A model generated the notes under the pieces. The model searched no databases. It was given only the letters and a program-made list of their open reading frames with translations, and was not told the DNA's origin. A program made the position numbers and the translations under genes. This document shows, in pieces, positions 24,667-32,225 of a stretch of DNA of 59,969 nt (its first letter is position 1; each line of letters begins with the position of its first letter). Source of the DNA: Palsa-739 sp036512155 (lineage in GTDB: Bacteria > Actinomycetota > Thermoleophilia > Gaiellales > Gaiellaceae); NCBI GenBank assembly GCA_036512155.1, contig DATCBD010000003.1, forward strand, positions 1 to 59,969, given 5' to 3'.

Positions 24667-25029
24667 GTGGAGCGGGAGGAGATGCGGCATGGCCGCATTC
24701 ACATTGCCGACGAGATCGAGCCGCTTCAGGACGAGGAGCTCTGGACCGGCGAGGAGGACGGCGACCATGCGGGTTGGTACTGCGTGCGCACGAATCCGTT
24801 CCCGTGTCCTGCGCCCGGTTGTTCGTACGTCGCGGAGTTCATGACCGCCGCCCACCTCGTGCTCGTGTGGCAGCAGCGCGACGACCCGAATCTGCTGCGG
24901 CATGCGGGGCGCGCGAAGGAGGTCGGGCGCAACCCGCGCGTCGTCGACTACGAGTCCGCGTTCGGGCCGAGTGCGTCGTACTACGCGTGGGAAGCCGCAG
25001 GTCGCCCGGTGCACGGCATCCGCAAGTAG
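24667..25029 (+). CDS. Hypothetical protein with a Cys/His cluster
   Basis: 120 residues from GTG 24667, which fits the promoter; ATG 24682 is the alternative. The acidic N-terminal part (IADEIEPLQDEELWTGEEDGD) leads to WYCVRTNPFPCPAPGCSYVAEF followed by HLVLVW, a C-x6-C-x3-C...H arrangement that may hold zinc. The second half is Trp/Tyr-rich and basic. I recognise no family. It is seven bases upstream of the glutamate-cysteine ligase gene and probably cotranscribed. Confidence 0.65.
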   Translation: MEREEMRHGRIHIADEIEPLQDEELWTGEEDGDHAGWYCVRTNPFPCPAPGCSYVAEFMTAAHLVLVWQQRDDPNLLRHAGRAKEVGRNPRVVDYESAFGPSASYYAWEAAGRPVHGIRK

Positions 25030-25035
25030 ACGGTC

Positions 25036-26076
25036 GTGATCGAGTCGCACTTCGGCGAGTCGGCGCCGCAGAGCGTCGGCATCGAGGAGGAGCTCATGAT
25101 CCTCGATGCCGAGACGCTTCTCCCCACTGGCGCGGTGGACGTGCTCGTCCGCGAGTCGAGCGATCTCGGGCTCCCGGGCCGCTTGAAGACGGAGCTACAC
25201 GCGTCGGTGGTCGAGCTCAACACCGGCGTCTGCCCGGACGTGGCGACCGCGGTCGAGAGCCTGCGTGCGTTGCGCGCCGCGGCGGCGCGGATCGCGGCCG
25301 CGAACGGGCTCGCAATCGCGGGCGCCGGTGCGCACCCGACGGCGACGTACGACTCGCTGCCGGTCGTCCAGGAGGAGCGTTATCTCGCGATGATGCGAGA
25401 CGTCGGTTACGCCGCGCGACGCCAGGGTGTGAACGGCTTGCACGTGCACGTCGGCGTCGAGAGCGCGAACGGATGCTATGAGCGGCTCGAGGCCGTGCTG
25501 CCGTGGCTGCCCGTCGTGCTCGCCCTCTCGGCGAACTCGCCGTTCGCGGAAGGCGTCGATACGGGCATGCTCTCGAACCGGGCCTCCGTGCTCGCCGAGC
25601 TTCCACGCTCCGGAGCTCCACCGGCGTTCGGGTCGTACGCCGCGTGGGAGGCGTGGGCGCAGCGCCTCATGCGGCTAGGCGTGTTCTCCGAGTACACCCA
25701 GATCTGGTGGGACGTTCGCCCGCATCCACGCTTCGGGACGCTCGAGATCCGCATCGCCGACCAGCCGACCGCGCTCGACCGGACAGCGCTCCTCGCGGAG
25801 GTCATGCTCGCGCTCGTCGCGCGCGCACCGAGCCGCGGTTCAGGCGCCGCGGACCGGGGCGACTACCTGCAGAACCGCTGGGCGGCAGCGAGGCTCGGCC
25901 TCGAGGCCGAGCTCATCCACCCGGACGGCGATCGTCTCGTCCCCGCACGGTTGCTCGCGCTGGAGCTCGTCGTCGGCGAGCCCCCCGAGCCGGAGGCGCT
26001 GCAGCAGCTCGAGGTCGCCGCCGCGGCAGGCATCGAGTCGGTCGCCGCGGACCTCGTCGGCCGGTCGATAGGCTGA
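25036..26076 (+). CDS. Glutamate-cysteine ligase family 2 (YbdK/EgtA-like)
   Basis: 346 residues. SVGIEEELMILD is the ATP/Mg-binding start of the GCS2 family; LHASVVELNTGVC, GLHVHVGV and the late RPHPRFGTLEIRIADQPT are further signatures. It should join glutamate and cysteine to gamma-glutamylcysteine; in actinobacteria such enzymes serve thiol or ergothioneine pathways. No ergothioneine genes are visible here. The GTG start directly precedes the conserved block. The SigR/RsrA thiol-stress pair lies just downstream. Confidence 0.88.
   Translation: MIESHFGESAPQSVGIEEELMILDAETLLPTGAVDVLVRESSDLGLPGRLKTELHASVVELNTGVCPDVATAVESLRALRAAAARIAAANGLAIAGAGAHPTATYDSLPVVQEERYLAMMRDVGYAARRQGVNGLHVHVGVESANGCYERLEAVLPWLPVVLALSANSPFAEGVDTGMLSNRASVLAELPRSGAPPAFGSYAAWEAWAQRLMRLGVFSEYTQIWWDVRPHPRFGTLEIRIADQPTALDRTALLAEVMLALVARAPSRGSGAADRGDYLQNRWAAARLGLEAELIHPDGDRLVPARLLALELVVGEPPEPEALQQLEVAAAAGIESVAADLVGRSIG
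26069..26074 (+). promoter_or_regulatory. -10 box for leaderless HMA-domain gene
   Basis: TAGGCT ends six bases before ATG 26081. Confidence 0.5.
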
Positions 26077-26080
26077 TCGC

Positions 26081-26308
26081 ATGGCAACGCAGACCGAGAC
26101 ACTCCAGGTGACGGGCATTCGCTGCGAGCGCTGCGTCGCACGACTCGCCGCCGCACTCACCGGACACACCGGGCTCGAAGCGGCGAACGCGAATCTCATG
26201 GGCCAGGTCACGCTCTCGTGGGACGACGAGCAGACGAGCCGCGAGGACCTCCTCTCGGCGCTCGGCAACGCCGGTTTCCGGGAATCGGCCGCCGCCGCCG
26301 CTCGTTAG
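26081..26308 (+). CDS. Heavy-metal-associated (HMA/CopZ-like) domain protein
   Basis: 75 residues forming one ferredoxin-like HMA domain. TLQVTGIRCERCVARLAAAL contains the metal site C-x-x-C, here RCERC rather than the usual MxCxxC; the C-terminal half VTLSWDDEQTSREDLLSAL is the last strand and helix. It may carry Cu(I) or another thiophilic ion; no P-type ATPase is nearby. Its 3' end contains the SigR-like -35 element for the next gene. Confidence 0.85.
   Translation: MATQTETLQVTGIRCERCVARLAAALTGHTGLEAANANLMGQVTLSWDDEQTSREDLLSALGNAGFRESAAAAAR
26281..26306 (+). promoter_or_regulatory. SigR-type promoter upstream of the sigma factor gene
   Basis: GGAAT (26281-26285), exactly 18 bases, then GTT (26304-26306) matches the GGAAT-N18-GTT pattern known for SigR-type promoters. 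This suggests autoregulation. Transcription would begin close to the ATG at 26316. Confidence 0.65.
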
Positions 26309-26339
26309 TCACTAAATGAGCACTGGTAGGGTGGCCGCG

Positions 26340-26924
26340 ATGGCTGAGGCACCTCCCGACGCGACGCGGCTCGCCGCGGAGGCGCGCGATCGGATTCGCT
26401 TCGAAGAAGAGGCGCTCGCGCTTTCGGATCAGGTGTACCGGGTTGCCCGGCACGTCGCCAACTCGCGCGAGGAGGCCGATGATCTCGTCCAGGAGACGTA
26501 CGTGCGCGCGTTTCGGAGCTGGCGCTCGTACCAGCCCGGAACGAACTTGCGCGCCTGGCTGCTGCGGATCCTCACGAACTTGAACATCGATCGGGGCCGT
26601 CGCGCGCAGCGCACGCCGCCGACGCAAGGCCTCGAGGCGAACGACTACTACCTCTACGACCGGCTGACCGAGTCCGACGGCGGGCCGAGCGACGAAGAGC
26701 GCGTGGTCGAACGGCTCTCGCAGGACGACATCGTCGAAGCGCTCGCGTCGGTGCCGCATGACTTCCGCGACGTGATCGTGCTGGTCGACATCGGCGACTT
26801 CAGCTACCAGGACGCGGCGCAGATCCTCGACATCCCGATCGGGACGGTGATGTCGCGGCTGCACAGAGGACGCCGCATTCTGAAGCGTGAGCTAGCCGAA
26901 TATGTGCAGGAGGAGGCTTCATGA
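26340..26924 (+). CDS. sigR: ECF sigma factor, SigR/RpoE-like
   Basis: 194 residues from ATG 26340 (202 from ATG 26316). Region 2 is ALSDQVYRVARHVANSREEADDLVQETYVRAFRSW and region 4 ends DFSYQDAAQILDIPIGTVMSRLHRGRR. The next gene is a zinc anti-sigma factor, as in SigR-RsrA, the thiol-oxidative stress switch of actinobacteria. TAGGGT (26327-26332) lies seven bases before ATG 26340 (housekeeping, leaderless), while the SigR-type promoter would start near ATG 26316. Two promoters with two starts recall Streptomyces sigR, where the longer form behaves differently. Confidence 0.88.
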   Translation: MAEAPPDATRLAAEARDRIRFEEEALALSDQVYRVARHVANSREEADDLVQETYVRAFRSWRSYQPGTNLRAWLLRILTNLNIDRGRRAQRTPPTQGLEANDYYLYDRLTESDGGPSDEERVVERLSQDDIVEALASVPHDFRDVIVLVDIGDFSYQDAAQILDIPIGTVMSRLHRGRRILKRELAEYVQEEAS

Positions 26925-27163
26925 TGGGCCACAACGACGACCCGTGTGCGCACTGCGAAGAGATGATGCAGCCGTACCTCGATCACACCCTCAGCGACGA
27001 GGAGATGCACGAGGCGGAACATCACCTCGACGAGTGCGAATGGTGTCGCAAGCGCTACCGCTTCGAGCAGAGCCTCCGCGTCTACGTGCGCACGGCCGTG
27101 AGCGAGCCGATGCCGGCGGAGCTCAAGCAGAAGCTCGCGGCGCTCCGCATTCCGCTGAACTAA
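26921..27163 (+). CDS. rsrA: RsrA-like zinc-binding anti-sigma factor
   Basis: 80 residues of the ZAS family. HHLDECEWCRKRYRFEQSL contains H-x3-C-x2-C, and an upstream CAHCEEMM supplies further cysteines, giving the zinc/disulfide switch. In the family, oxidation expels zinc and releases the sigma factor. The ATG overlaps the sigma gene stop by four bases. Length is slightly under the typical 100 residues. It converges on the gene at 27160. Confidence 0.88.
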   Translation: MMGHNDDPCAHCEEMMQPYLDHTLSDEEMHEAEHHLDECEWCRKRYRFEQSLRVYVRTAVSEPMPAELKQKLAALRIPLN

Positions 27164-27453
27164 AGAATCTGTCTCGCGTTGCGCGGATGCGGCGATTCCC
27201 CGCGCGCGAGCTGGCCTTCGACGGAGGCGAGCACCTGTCCGCGCAGCTCCGGCGTGGTTGACCAGCGATGCGTGATCGGGTACGGCGCCCAGCTCGAGGC
27301 CTCGATCGTCCAGTCGCCCGAGCGCCGGGCGAACAGCCGGCGGATCCGACGAAATCGGCCTGGCGGCGCAGCGGCGTGCTTCCGGTACGCGTAGATCTCC
27401 CACTCGCGCCCGTCCGGGCTCACGGTTCGCGCTTTCGGCCTAAAGCTGCTCAT
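27160..27453 (-). CDS. Conserved hypothetical protein
   Basis: 97 residues. GREWEIYAYR at the start and WTIEASSWAPYPITHRWSTT in the middle, followed by GQVLASVEGQLARGESPHPRNAR, recall a small soluble actinobacterial protein of unknown function that I have seen only as hypothetical. There are no membrane helices and no cysteines. It overlaps the MobA-like gene end by 14 bases, so it is the second gene of that unit, and it converges with rsrA by a four-base overlap. Confidence 0.7.
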   Translation of the reverse strand: MSSFRPKARTVSPDGREWEIYAYRKHAAAPPGRFRRIRRLFARRSGDWTIEASSWAPYPITHRWSTTPELRGQVLASVEGQLARGESPHPRNARQIL

Positions 27454-27940
27454 CCACGTCGCCGGGCGGCGTCAGGTCGTCGCAGGCGACGAGCCGTGCG
27501 GGAAGCGACCGTGCACCCTCGTCGGGCACGAGCGGCCAGGTAGTGCGCGCGAGCACGACGGGGTGGAGCCGCACGCCGCCGTACGACGCGGCGACGATGT
27601 CCCCGCCTTCTGTTCGCCATGACTCGACCACGCGATCGACGGCGCGCGGATCGAGCTCGGGCCCATCTGCGAGGACGACGACGGCGGCCTCGACGCCTGC
27701 GGGAAGCGCGGTAAGCCCGCAGCGCAGCGACGCTCCCTGCCCCAGCTCCCAATCGGGACAGCGAACGATGCGCGCATCCGTCCCGAGCTCGTGCGCGCCG
27801 GTCACGACGATGACGTTGTCGATGGCAGCGCTCGCATGGAGGGCTGCTAGCACGCGCGGCAACAGCACTTGCTGCTTCGACGGCGATGCCCCATAACGGG
27901 ACGACGCCCCTGCGGCCAGAACGACGGCATGGATCGTCAC
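27440..27940 (-). CDS. MobA/MocA-like nucleotidyltransferase, compact
   Basis: 166 residues from GTG 27940. HAVVLAAGASSRYG is the nucleotide-binding loop of MobA-type transferases, the following Lys is in PSKQQVLLP, and VVVLADGPELDP provides the metal Asp. Compared with MocA/MobA proteins of about 190-200 residues the segment between the Lys and RVLAALHAS is about eight residues short (the usual GxPLL part is missing). In the family it adds CMP or GMP to molybdopterin, attractive because a molybdenum hydroxylase operon starts 1 kb away. Activity of this compact form is uncertain. Confidence 0.75.
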   Translation of the reverse strand: MTIHAVVLAAGASSRYGASPSKQQVLLPRVLAALHASAAIDNVIVVTGAHELGTDARIVRCPDWELGQGASLRCGLTALPAGVEAAVVVLADGPELDPRAVDRVVESWRTEGGDIVAASYGGVRLHPVVLARTTWPLVPDEGARSLPARLVACDDLTPPGDVDEQL

Positions 27941-27965
27941 GTCGCTGAGCAAGCTACCGCCAAAG

Positions 27966-28143
27966 GCCGGAGCTAACGCGTAGCGTTAGCGGAGGCCGGA
28001 CTAGCGAACGGGGAGGCGAAGCCCCACCGCTCGCGCAGAACGAGACCGTCGCCAACACTCATAAGAGGACGCGGGCTTTGCCCGCGTCCGCTCCCGCGAA
28101 GCGGGAACCCTCAGAGCCCGAAAGTGCGCAGCACTTTCGGGCT
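27966..28143. repeat. Hairpin-array element, copy B (most complete with C)
   Basis: Modules in order: GCCGGAG-[CTAACGC GTA GCGTTAG]-CGGAGGC (27966-27996); a GGC-GAA-GCC stem (28015-28023); constant GCAGAAC (28035-28041); TAAGAG; GGACGCGGGC/GCCCGCGTCC (28067-28089); TCCCGC-GAA-GCGGGA (28092-28106); AGCCCGAAAGTGC/GCACTTTCGGGCT with GCA loop (28115-28143). Same order as copy C. The last hairpin ends two bases from the transglycosylase stop and may terminate that gene. Confidence 0.85.
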
Positions 28144-28144
28144 A

Positions 28145-28687
28145 CTAGCTGCAACCCGCCAACGCGGCCCAGCGGGCCTCAACGTTGGCGACGTAGCGCA
28201 TGCTGATGGGTCCGAGGACGTCGTGATTCGCATCGATCCTCGTCGGCCCGGCGTTGTAGGCGGCGAGCGCGAGATCCGTCCGGTTGTAGCGGTCGAGCAG
28301 CAGCCGCAGGTAGCGCGCACCGGCGAGGACGTTTGTGGTCGGATCGTTTACGTTGAGCTTGAGCGACGCGCCGGTGGCGGGCATCACCTGGAGCAGTCCG
28401 CGCGCATCCTGCATCGACACAGCGGTCGAGACGAAGCGCGACTCGACCTGCGCCACCGCGACGAGCATGGAGAGCTGGAAGCCGGTGTCATTCGCTGCGC
28501 TCGTGAACGCGGGCCGGAACCGCGACGGGATCGGGCAGCGGTTCGAGGCGAGCCGTCCGGTCGCCGGGAGTGCCGGCAGATGCGGGACGATCAACGTCGC
28601 GCTCCGGTCGCCGCGCGCGCCCGCAGCCACCGCCACCGAGCAAGCCGCCGTAGCCACGCCGAGCAGGATCAACAGTCTCGTCGGCAT
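28145..28687 (-). CDS. Secreted lytic transglycosylase (SLT domain)
   Basis: 180 residues. A hydrophobic N-terminus (LLILLGVATAACSVAVAAG) is a signal peptide, possibly with a lipid-attachment-like Cys. The SLT fold has catalytic Glu82 in VAQVESRF, then DARGLLQVMPATG and LALAAYNAGP, the canonical motifs. It cleaves peptidoglycan glycan strands to 1,6-anhydro-muramyl products. Stand-alone gene; its stop abuts the strong hairpin of repeat copy B. Confidence 0.92.
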   Translation of the reverse strand: MPTRLLILLGVATAACSVAVAAGARGDRSATLIVPHLPALPATGRLASNRCPIPSRFRPAFTSAANDTGFQLSMLVAVAQVESRFVSTAVSMQDARGLLQVMPATGASLKLNVNDPTTNVLAGARYLRLLLDRYNRTDLALAAYNAGPTRIDANHDVLGPISMRYVANVEARWAALAGCS

Positions 28688-28712
28688 CGTGGGCCGCGGA
28701 CTTTATCGGAGG

Positions 28713-29570
28713 TCAGGCGACCTGGTCGAGCGCCCGCCGGACGAGCGCCCGGGCGACGTCGACCTTCCATGCCGTTCGCGGAAGGGGCGTCGCCCCGTCC
28801 ACGTCCTCCGGCCCGGCCAGGAGCCAGGGAATGGGCGCGACGCCGGCGAGCGCGATGCGCGTCCCGCCGCCGGTGCGAGCCGCGGCGACGCCGACCTGCG
28901 GGAAGGACCAGCGCTTCCGGTCCATCGCCTTGAGGTAGACGCTTGCGTCAGACGGAGGGAGGTCGACCTCGAGGATCACCTCGCCCGGTTCGAGCGTCGT
29001 CGTCCGCCGGTCTCCCTCGTCGGGCAGGCGGTACAGCTCCGCGAGCCCGAGCTCCCGGCGGTTCGTCCGCAGCCGCGCGTCGAGCGCAAGCAGCGCGGCG
29101 CCGACGTCGGAGGGATGCGCTGAGGCGCAGAAGTCGTTCGCGAAGATCGCGTGCTCGCGATGCTCGCCCTCCGCTGCGTGGCAACGGTCGCCGCCGTGCA
29201 GCCGGCACGGGTACTTCAGCCGCCAGTACCAGCAGCGCGTGGACTGAAGGAGGTTCCCGCCCAGCGATCCCATGTTTCGGAGCTGCGGCGAGGCGGCCAG
29301 CCGGCACGCCTCGCGGAGCGCTCCGGGGATGTGTGGGCTCGCCTCCAGCTCGGCGAGCGTCGTCCCGGCACCAATAACGAGTTCCGCGGCAGTGCCAAGG
29401 GCGTTACTAGGGCGCGTAGCGCTGATTCCTCGCGGTACGAGCTCCCGGATGTCGACGAGCGTCTCCGCGTGCAGGATCCCGTCCCGCAGCAGCGGTACCA
29501 CCTCGGTGCCGCCGTGGACGAAGAGCCCACCGTCGAGCTCGGCCAGGCTAGACGGCCGCAGGAGCTCCAC
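28713..29570 (-). CDS. FAD-binding subunit of a molybdenum hydroxylase (CoxM/XdhB type)
   Basis: 285 residues from GTG 29570 (GTG 29588 is possible; no ATG). FVHGGTEVVPLLRDG is the FAD pyrophosphate loop, and RNMGSLGGNLLQSTRCWYWRLKYPC matches the second FAD motif (xMGSLGGN) with the Cys-rich insert seen in a xanthine-dehydrogenase-like subgroup. It moves electrons from the 2Fe-2S subunit to NAD+ or a quinone. It overlaps the large-subunit gene end by 23 bases. The Cys-rich insert may hold an extra cluster. Confidence 0.88.
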   Translation of the reverse strand: MELLRPSSLAELDGGLFVHGGTEVVPLLRDGILHAETLVDIRELVPRGISATRPSNALGTAAELVIGAGTTLAELEASPHIPGALREACRLAASPQLRNMGSLGGNLLQSTRCWYWRLKYPCRLHGGDRCHAAEGEHREHAIFANDFCASAHPSDVGAALLALDARLRTNRRELGLAELYRLPDEGDRRTTTLEPGEVILEVDLPPSDASVYLKAMDRKRWSFPQVGVAAARTGGGTRIALAGVAPIPWLLAGPEDVDGATPLPRTAWKVDVARALVRRALDQVA

Positions 29571-31797
29571 GGCGCTCTTTCGCTTCACGCAGAGCTCGCA
29601 GCAACTCCTCGCGCGAGATGGGCAGCTCATGCACGTCCGCGCCGGTCGCGTCGCGGATCGCGTTTGCAATCGCGGCGGCGATCGGCACGATCGGCGGCTC
29701 GCCGAGCCCCTTCGATCCGAGGTTCGTCAAATGCTCGTCGGGCTCATCGATGAACTCGCACACGATCTCGGGCACGTCGGCGATCGTCGGCATCCGGTAT
29801 GCGTCGAGCGTCGTCGTCAAGATGCGTCCCGTTTCCTGATCCATCAGCCGTGCCTCGGAGAGCGTGTGGCCGATGCCCTGGATGACTCCGCCCTCCACCT
29901 GGCTCTCCGCGCCGAGCGGGTTGATGATGCGCCCGACGTCGTGGATCGCGGCGACGCGTTCGACCCGCACCTCGCCCGTCTCGACGTCCACCGCCGCCTC
30001 GACGACGTGCACGCCGAACGTGAGCACGCTCATTCCGGTCGGATTCGGGCCACGTGCGCCCTTGCCGAGGATCTGCGCGTTCCCGAGCATCTCGAGGAAC
30101 TCGTCCAGCGCGACCGACAGGTTGCCGTCCGCGGAAACGATGCGGCCGTCGCGGATGTCGAGAATGCGCTGCTCGAGGTCGTACCGCTGCGCCGCGATCT
30201 CGAGCACTTGCCGCTTCGCGTCCGCAGCGGCTGCGCGAACGGCCGGTCCCATCGACGGCGTCGTGGACGAGCCTGCCGACAGCGTCGCGTACGGGCCGCG
30301 GGACGTGTCGCCGACCATCACCTCGACGCGCTCGAGCGGGACGCCGAATTCCTCCGCGGCGATCTGCGCCATCGCCGTCCGCGTGCCCGTCCCGATGTCC
30401 TGCATCGCCGTCACGACGGCGATGCTCCCGTCGGAGCCGACACGCGTCCACGCATACGACGGTGGGCCGCCGCCGCCGTACCAGATCTGGCTCGCCATGC
30501 CGACGCCGCGTTTCCATGTCGCATCTGAACGCGCGTGCACCTCGTCGCGCCGGTCCCAGTGCTTCTGTGCGCGCTCGTAGCACTCGCGCAGGTTCTTCGA
30601 GGAGAAGGGCGTGCCGTCGTTCGACGACGCGTAGTTCTTCCGCCGCAGCTCGAGCGGGTCGACGTCGAGCGCGCGGGCCACCTGGTCGATCAGACATTCG
30701 AGCCCGAACGTCCCTTCGACGAACCCGGGCGCGCGGAAAGCCTTCATCGGCGGCGTGTTGATCTTCGCCGTGTGCCGCACGGTGCGCACGTTGTCGCACG
30801 CGTACAGCATCTTCATCGGCCCCTCCGTTCCCGCCGACCAGCCGCCCCAGCCGAGCGCGTTCACATAGTCGCCGCCGAGTGCCACGATGGTCCCGTCACT
30901 CCGTGCGGCAGCGGTGAGCCGCTGGATCGTCGCGTTGCGATTTCCGGCGGCGACGTTCTCCTCGCGCCGCGTGAGCGCGCAGCGGACGGGCCGCCCGGTT
31001 CGGCGCGCGAGCTCGGCTGCGACGAACGTGTACTCGCCAGCGGAGTTCTTGGAGCCGAAGCCGCCGCCCATGTACTCGCAGACGACGCGCACCCGGTCCG
31101 GCGCGAGCCCGAGCTCCCGTGCCACCTCGTTGCGCACACCCCAGACGTACTGCGTCGACGTGTAGATGTCGAGCCGGTCGCCGACCCACTCGCACACGGA
31201 CTGGTGCGTCTCCATCGAGTTGTGCAGGACGACCTGTGTGCGGTACGTCCCCTCGACGACGACGTCGGCCTCCGCCACACCGCGCTCGAAGTCGCCCCGC
31301 TCGTACCGCTCCGCCTCACCGTGCACGGCGCCACGCTCGACCGCCTCCTCCGGGTCGAGGACGGCCTCCAGCAGCTCCCACTCGATCGCGATCGCGTCCA
31401 GCGCGGCCCGCGCCTGGCCGAAAGTCTCGGCCGCCACCGCGGCGACGGGTGCCCCGGAGTAGCCCGCCTCGTGCTCGAGCCCGGGCGCCTCGCCGGGCCC
31501 GACCGCGCCGTGCACGCCCGGAAGCCCGAGCGCAGGTGCGAGATCGATCGACTTCACGCGCGCGTGCGCGTACGGCGACCGCAGGACCGCCGCATGCAAC
31601 ATCCCCGGAAGCCGGATGTCCGCCGTGAAGCGCGCCTCGCCGCGCACGCGCTCGCGCGCGTCCTTTCGCACGGCCGGCCGGCCGACGACGTCGAGCGGTC
31701 CCGCCGGCCACTGCTGCAGCGGATCCTCCTCGACGACGAGCCACACCTCCTCGAAGTTGCCTTCGACCTCCTTCTCGGTGCGGATCAGTCGCGCCAA
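29548..31797 (-). CDS. Molybdopterin-binding large subunit of a molybdenum hydroxylase
   Basis: 749 residues from TTG 31797, which follows GAGGAGG by about ten bases; the true start might be the GTG at 31746. EYMGGGFGSKNSAGEYT, MKAFRAPGFVEG, MQDIGTGTRTAMAQIAAEE and GSKGLGEPPIVPIAAAIANAI are cofactor and active-site motifs, the last with the catalytic Glu. There is no AYxCSFR loop, so it is not form I CO dehydrogenase. It hydroxylates an aromatic heterocycle or aldehyde, probably purine-like, but the substrate is not determined by sequence. It overlaps the 2Fe-2S gene by 13 bases. Confidence 0.88.
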   Translation of the reverse strand: MARLIRTEKEVEGNFEEVWLVVEEDPLQQWPAGPLDVVGRPAVRKDARERVRGEARFTADIRLPGMLHAAVLRSPYAHARVKSIDLAPALGLPGVHGAVGPGEAPGLEHEAGYSGAPVAAVAAETFGQARAALDAIAIEWELLEAVLDPEEAVERGAVHGEAERYERGDFERGVAEADVVVEGTYRTQVVLHNSMETHQSVCEWVGDRLDIYTSTQYVWGVRNEVARELGLAPDRVRVVCEYMGGGFGSKNSAGEYTFVAAELARRTGRPVRCALTRREENVAAGNRNATIQRLTAAARSDGTIVALGGDYVNALGWGGWSAGTEGPMKMLYACDNVRTVRHTAKINTPPMKAFRAPGFVEGTFGLECLIDQVARALDVDPLELRRKNYASSNDGTPFSSKNLRECYERAQKHWDRRDEVHARSDATWKRGVGMASQIWYGGGGPPSYAWTRVGSDGSIAVVTAMQDIGTGTRTAMAQIAAEEFGVPLERVEVMVGDTSRGPYATLSAGSSTTPSMGPAVRAAAADAKRQVLEIAAQRYDLEQRILDIRDGRIVSADGNLSVALDEFLEMLGNAQILGKGARGPNPTGMSVLTFGVHVVEAAVDVETGEVRVERVAAIHDVGRIINPLGAESQVEGGVIQGIGHTLSEARLMDQETGRILTTTLDAYRMPTIADVPEIVCEFIDEPDEHLTNLGSKGLGEPPIVPIAAAIANAIRDATGADVHELPISREELLRALREAKERRGAPAAV

Positions 31798-32225
31798 TGC
31801 AGGATCGCCTCCTCGATCTTCGGATACGTGCCGCACCGACAGATGTTCCCCGCCATCGCGTGGCGTATCTCTTCCGTCGTCGGCTCCGGCGTCGCCGCGA
31901 CGAGCGCGGCGGCGGACACGACCTGGCCGGGGGTGCAAAAGCCACACTGCACCGCGTCGGCGCGGACGAACGCCTCGACGAGCGGATGGTCGCGCAGGCC
32001 CTCGATCGTCGTGACGTCGCCGTCGACCGTGTGCGCGAGCGTGATGCACGAGAGCACCGGCACGCCGTCGACCTGCACCGTGCATGCGCCGCAATGGCCC
32101 TCGTTGCATGCGATCTTCGTCCCGATCAGTCCGAGCTCCTCGCGCAGGACGTGGGCGAGGCTCGTGCCGATCGGAGCGTCGAGCCGGTGCTCGTCCCCGT
32201 TGACGGTGAGACGCAGTTCAGGCAT
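31785..32225 (-). CDS. 2Fe-2S subunit of a molybdenum hydroxylase
   Basis: 146 residues. CNEGHCGACTVQVDGVPVLSC is the plant-type [2Fe-2S] site, and CGFCTPG with CRCGTYPKI the second, helical cluster near the cofactor. It relays electrons from the molybdenum centre to the FAD subunit. Typical size is 150-170. The ATG overlaps the end of the amidohydrolase gene by eight bases, so the four genes 33366-28713 form one operon. Confidence 0.94.
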   Translation of the reverse strand: MPELRLTVNGDEHRLDAPIGTSLAHVLREELGLIGTKIACNEGHCGACTVQVDGVPVLSCITLAHTVDGDVTTIEGLRDHPLVEAFVRADAVQCGFCTPGQVVSAAALVAATPEPTTEEIRHAMAGNICRCGTYPKIEEAILHWRD

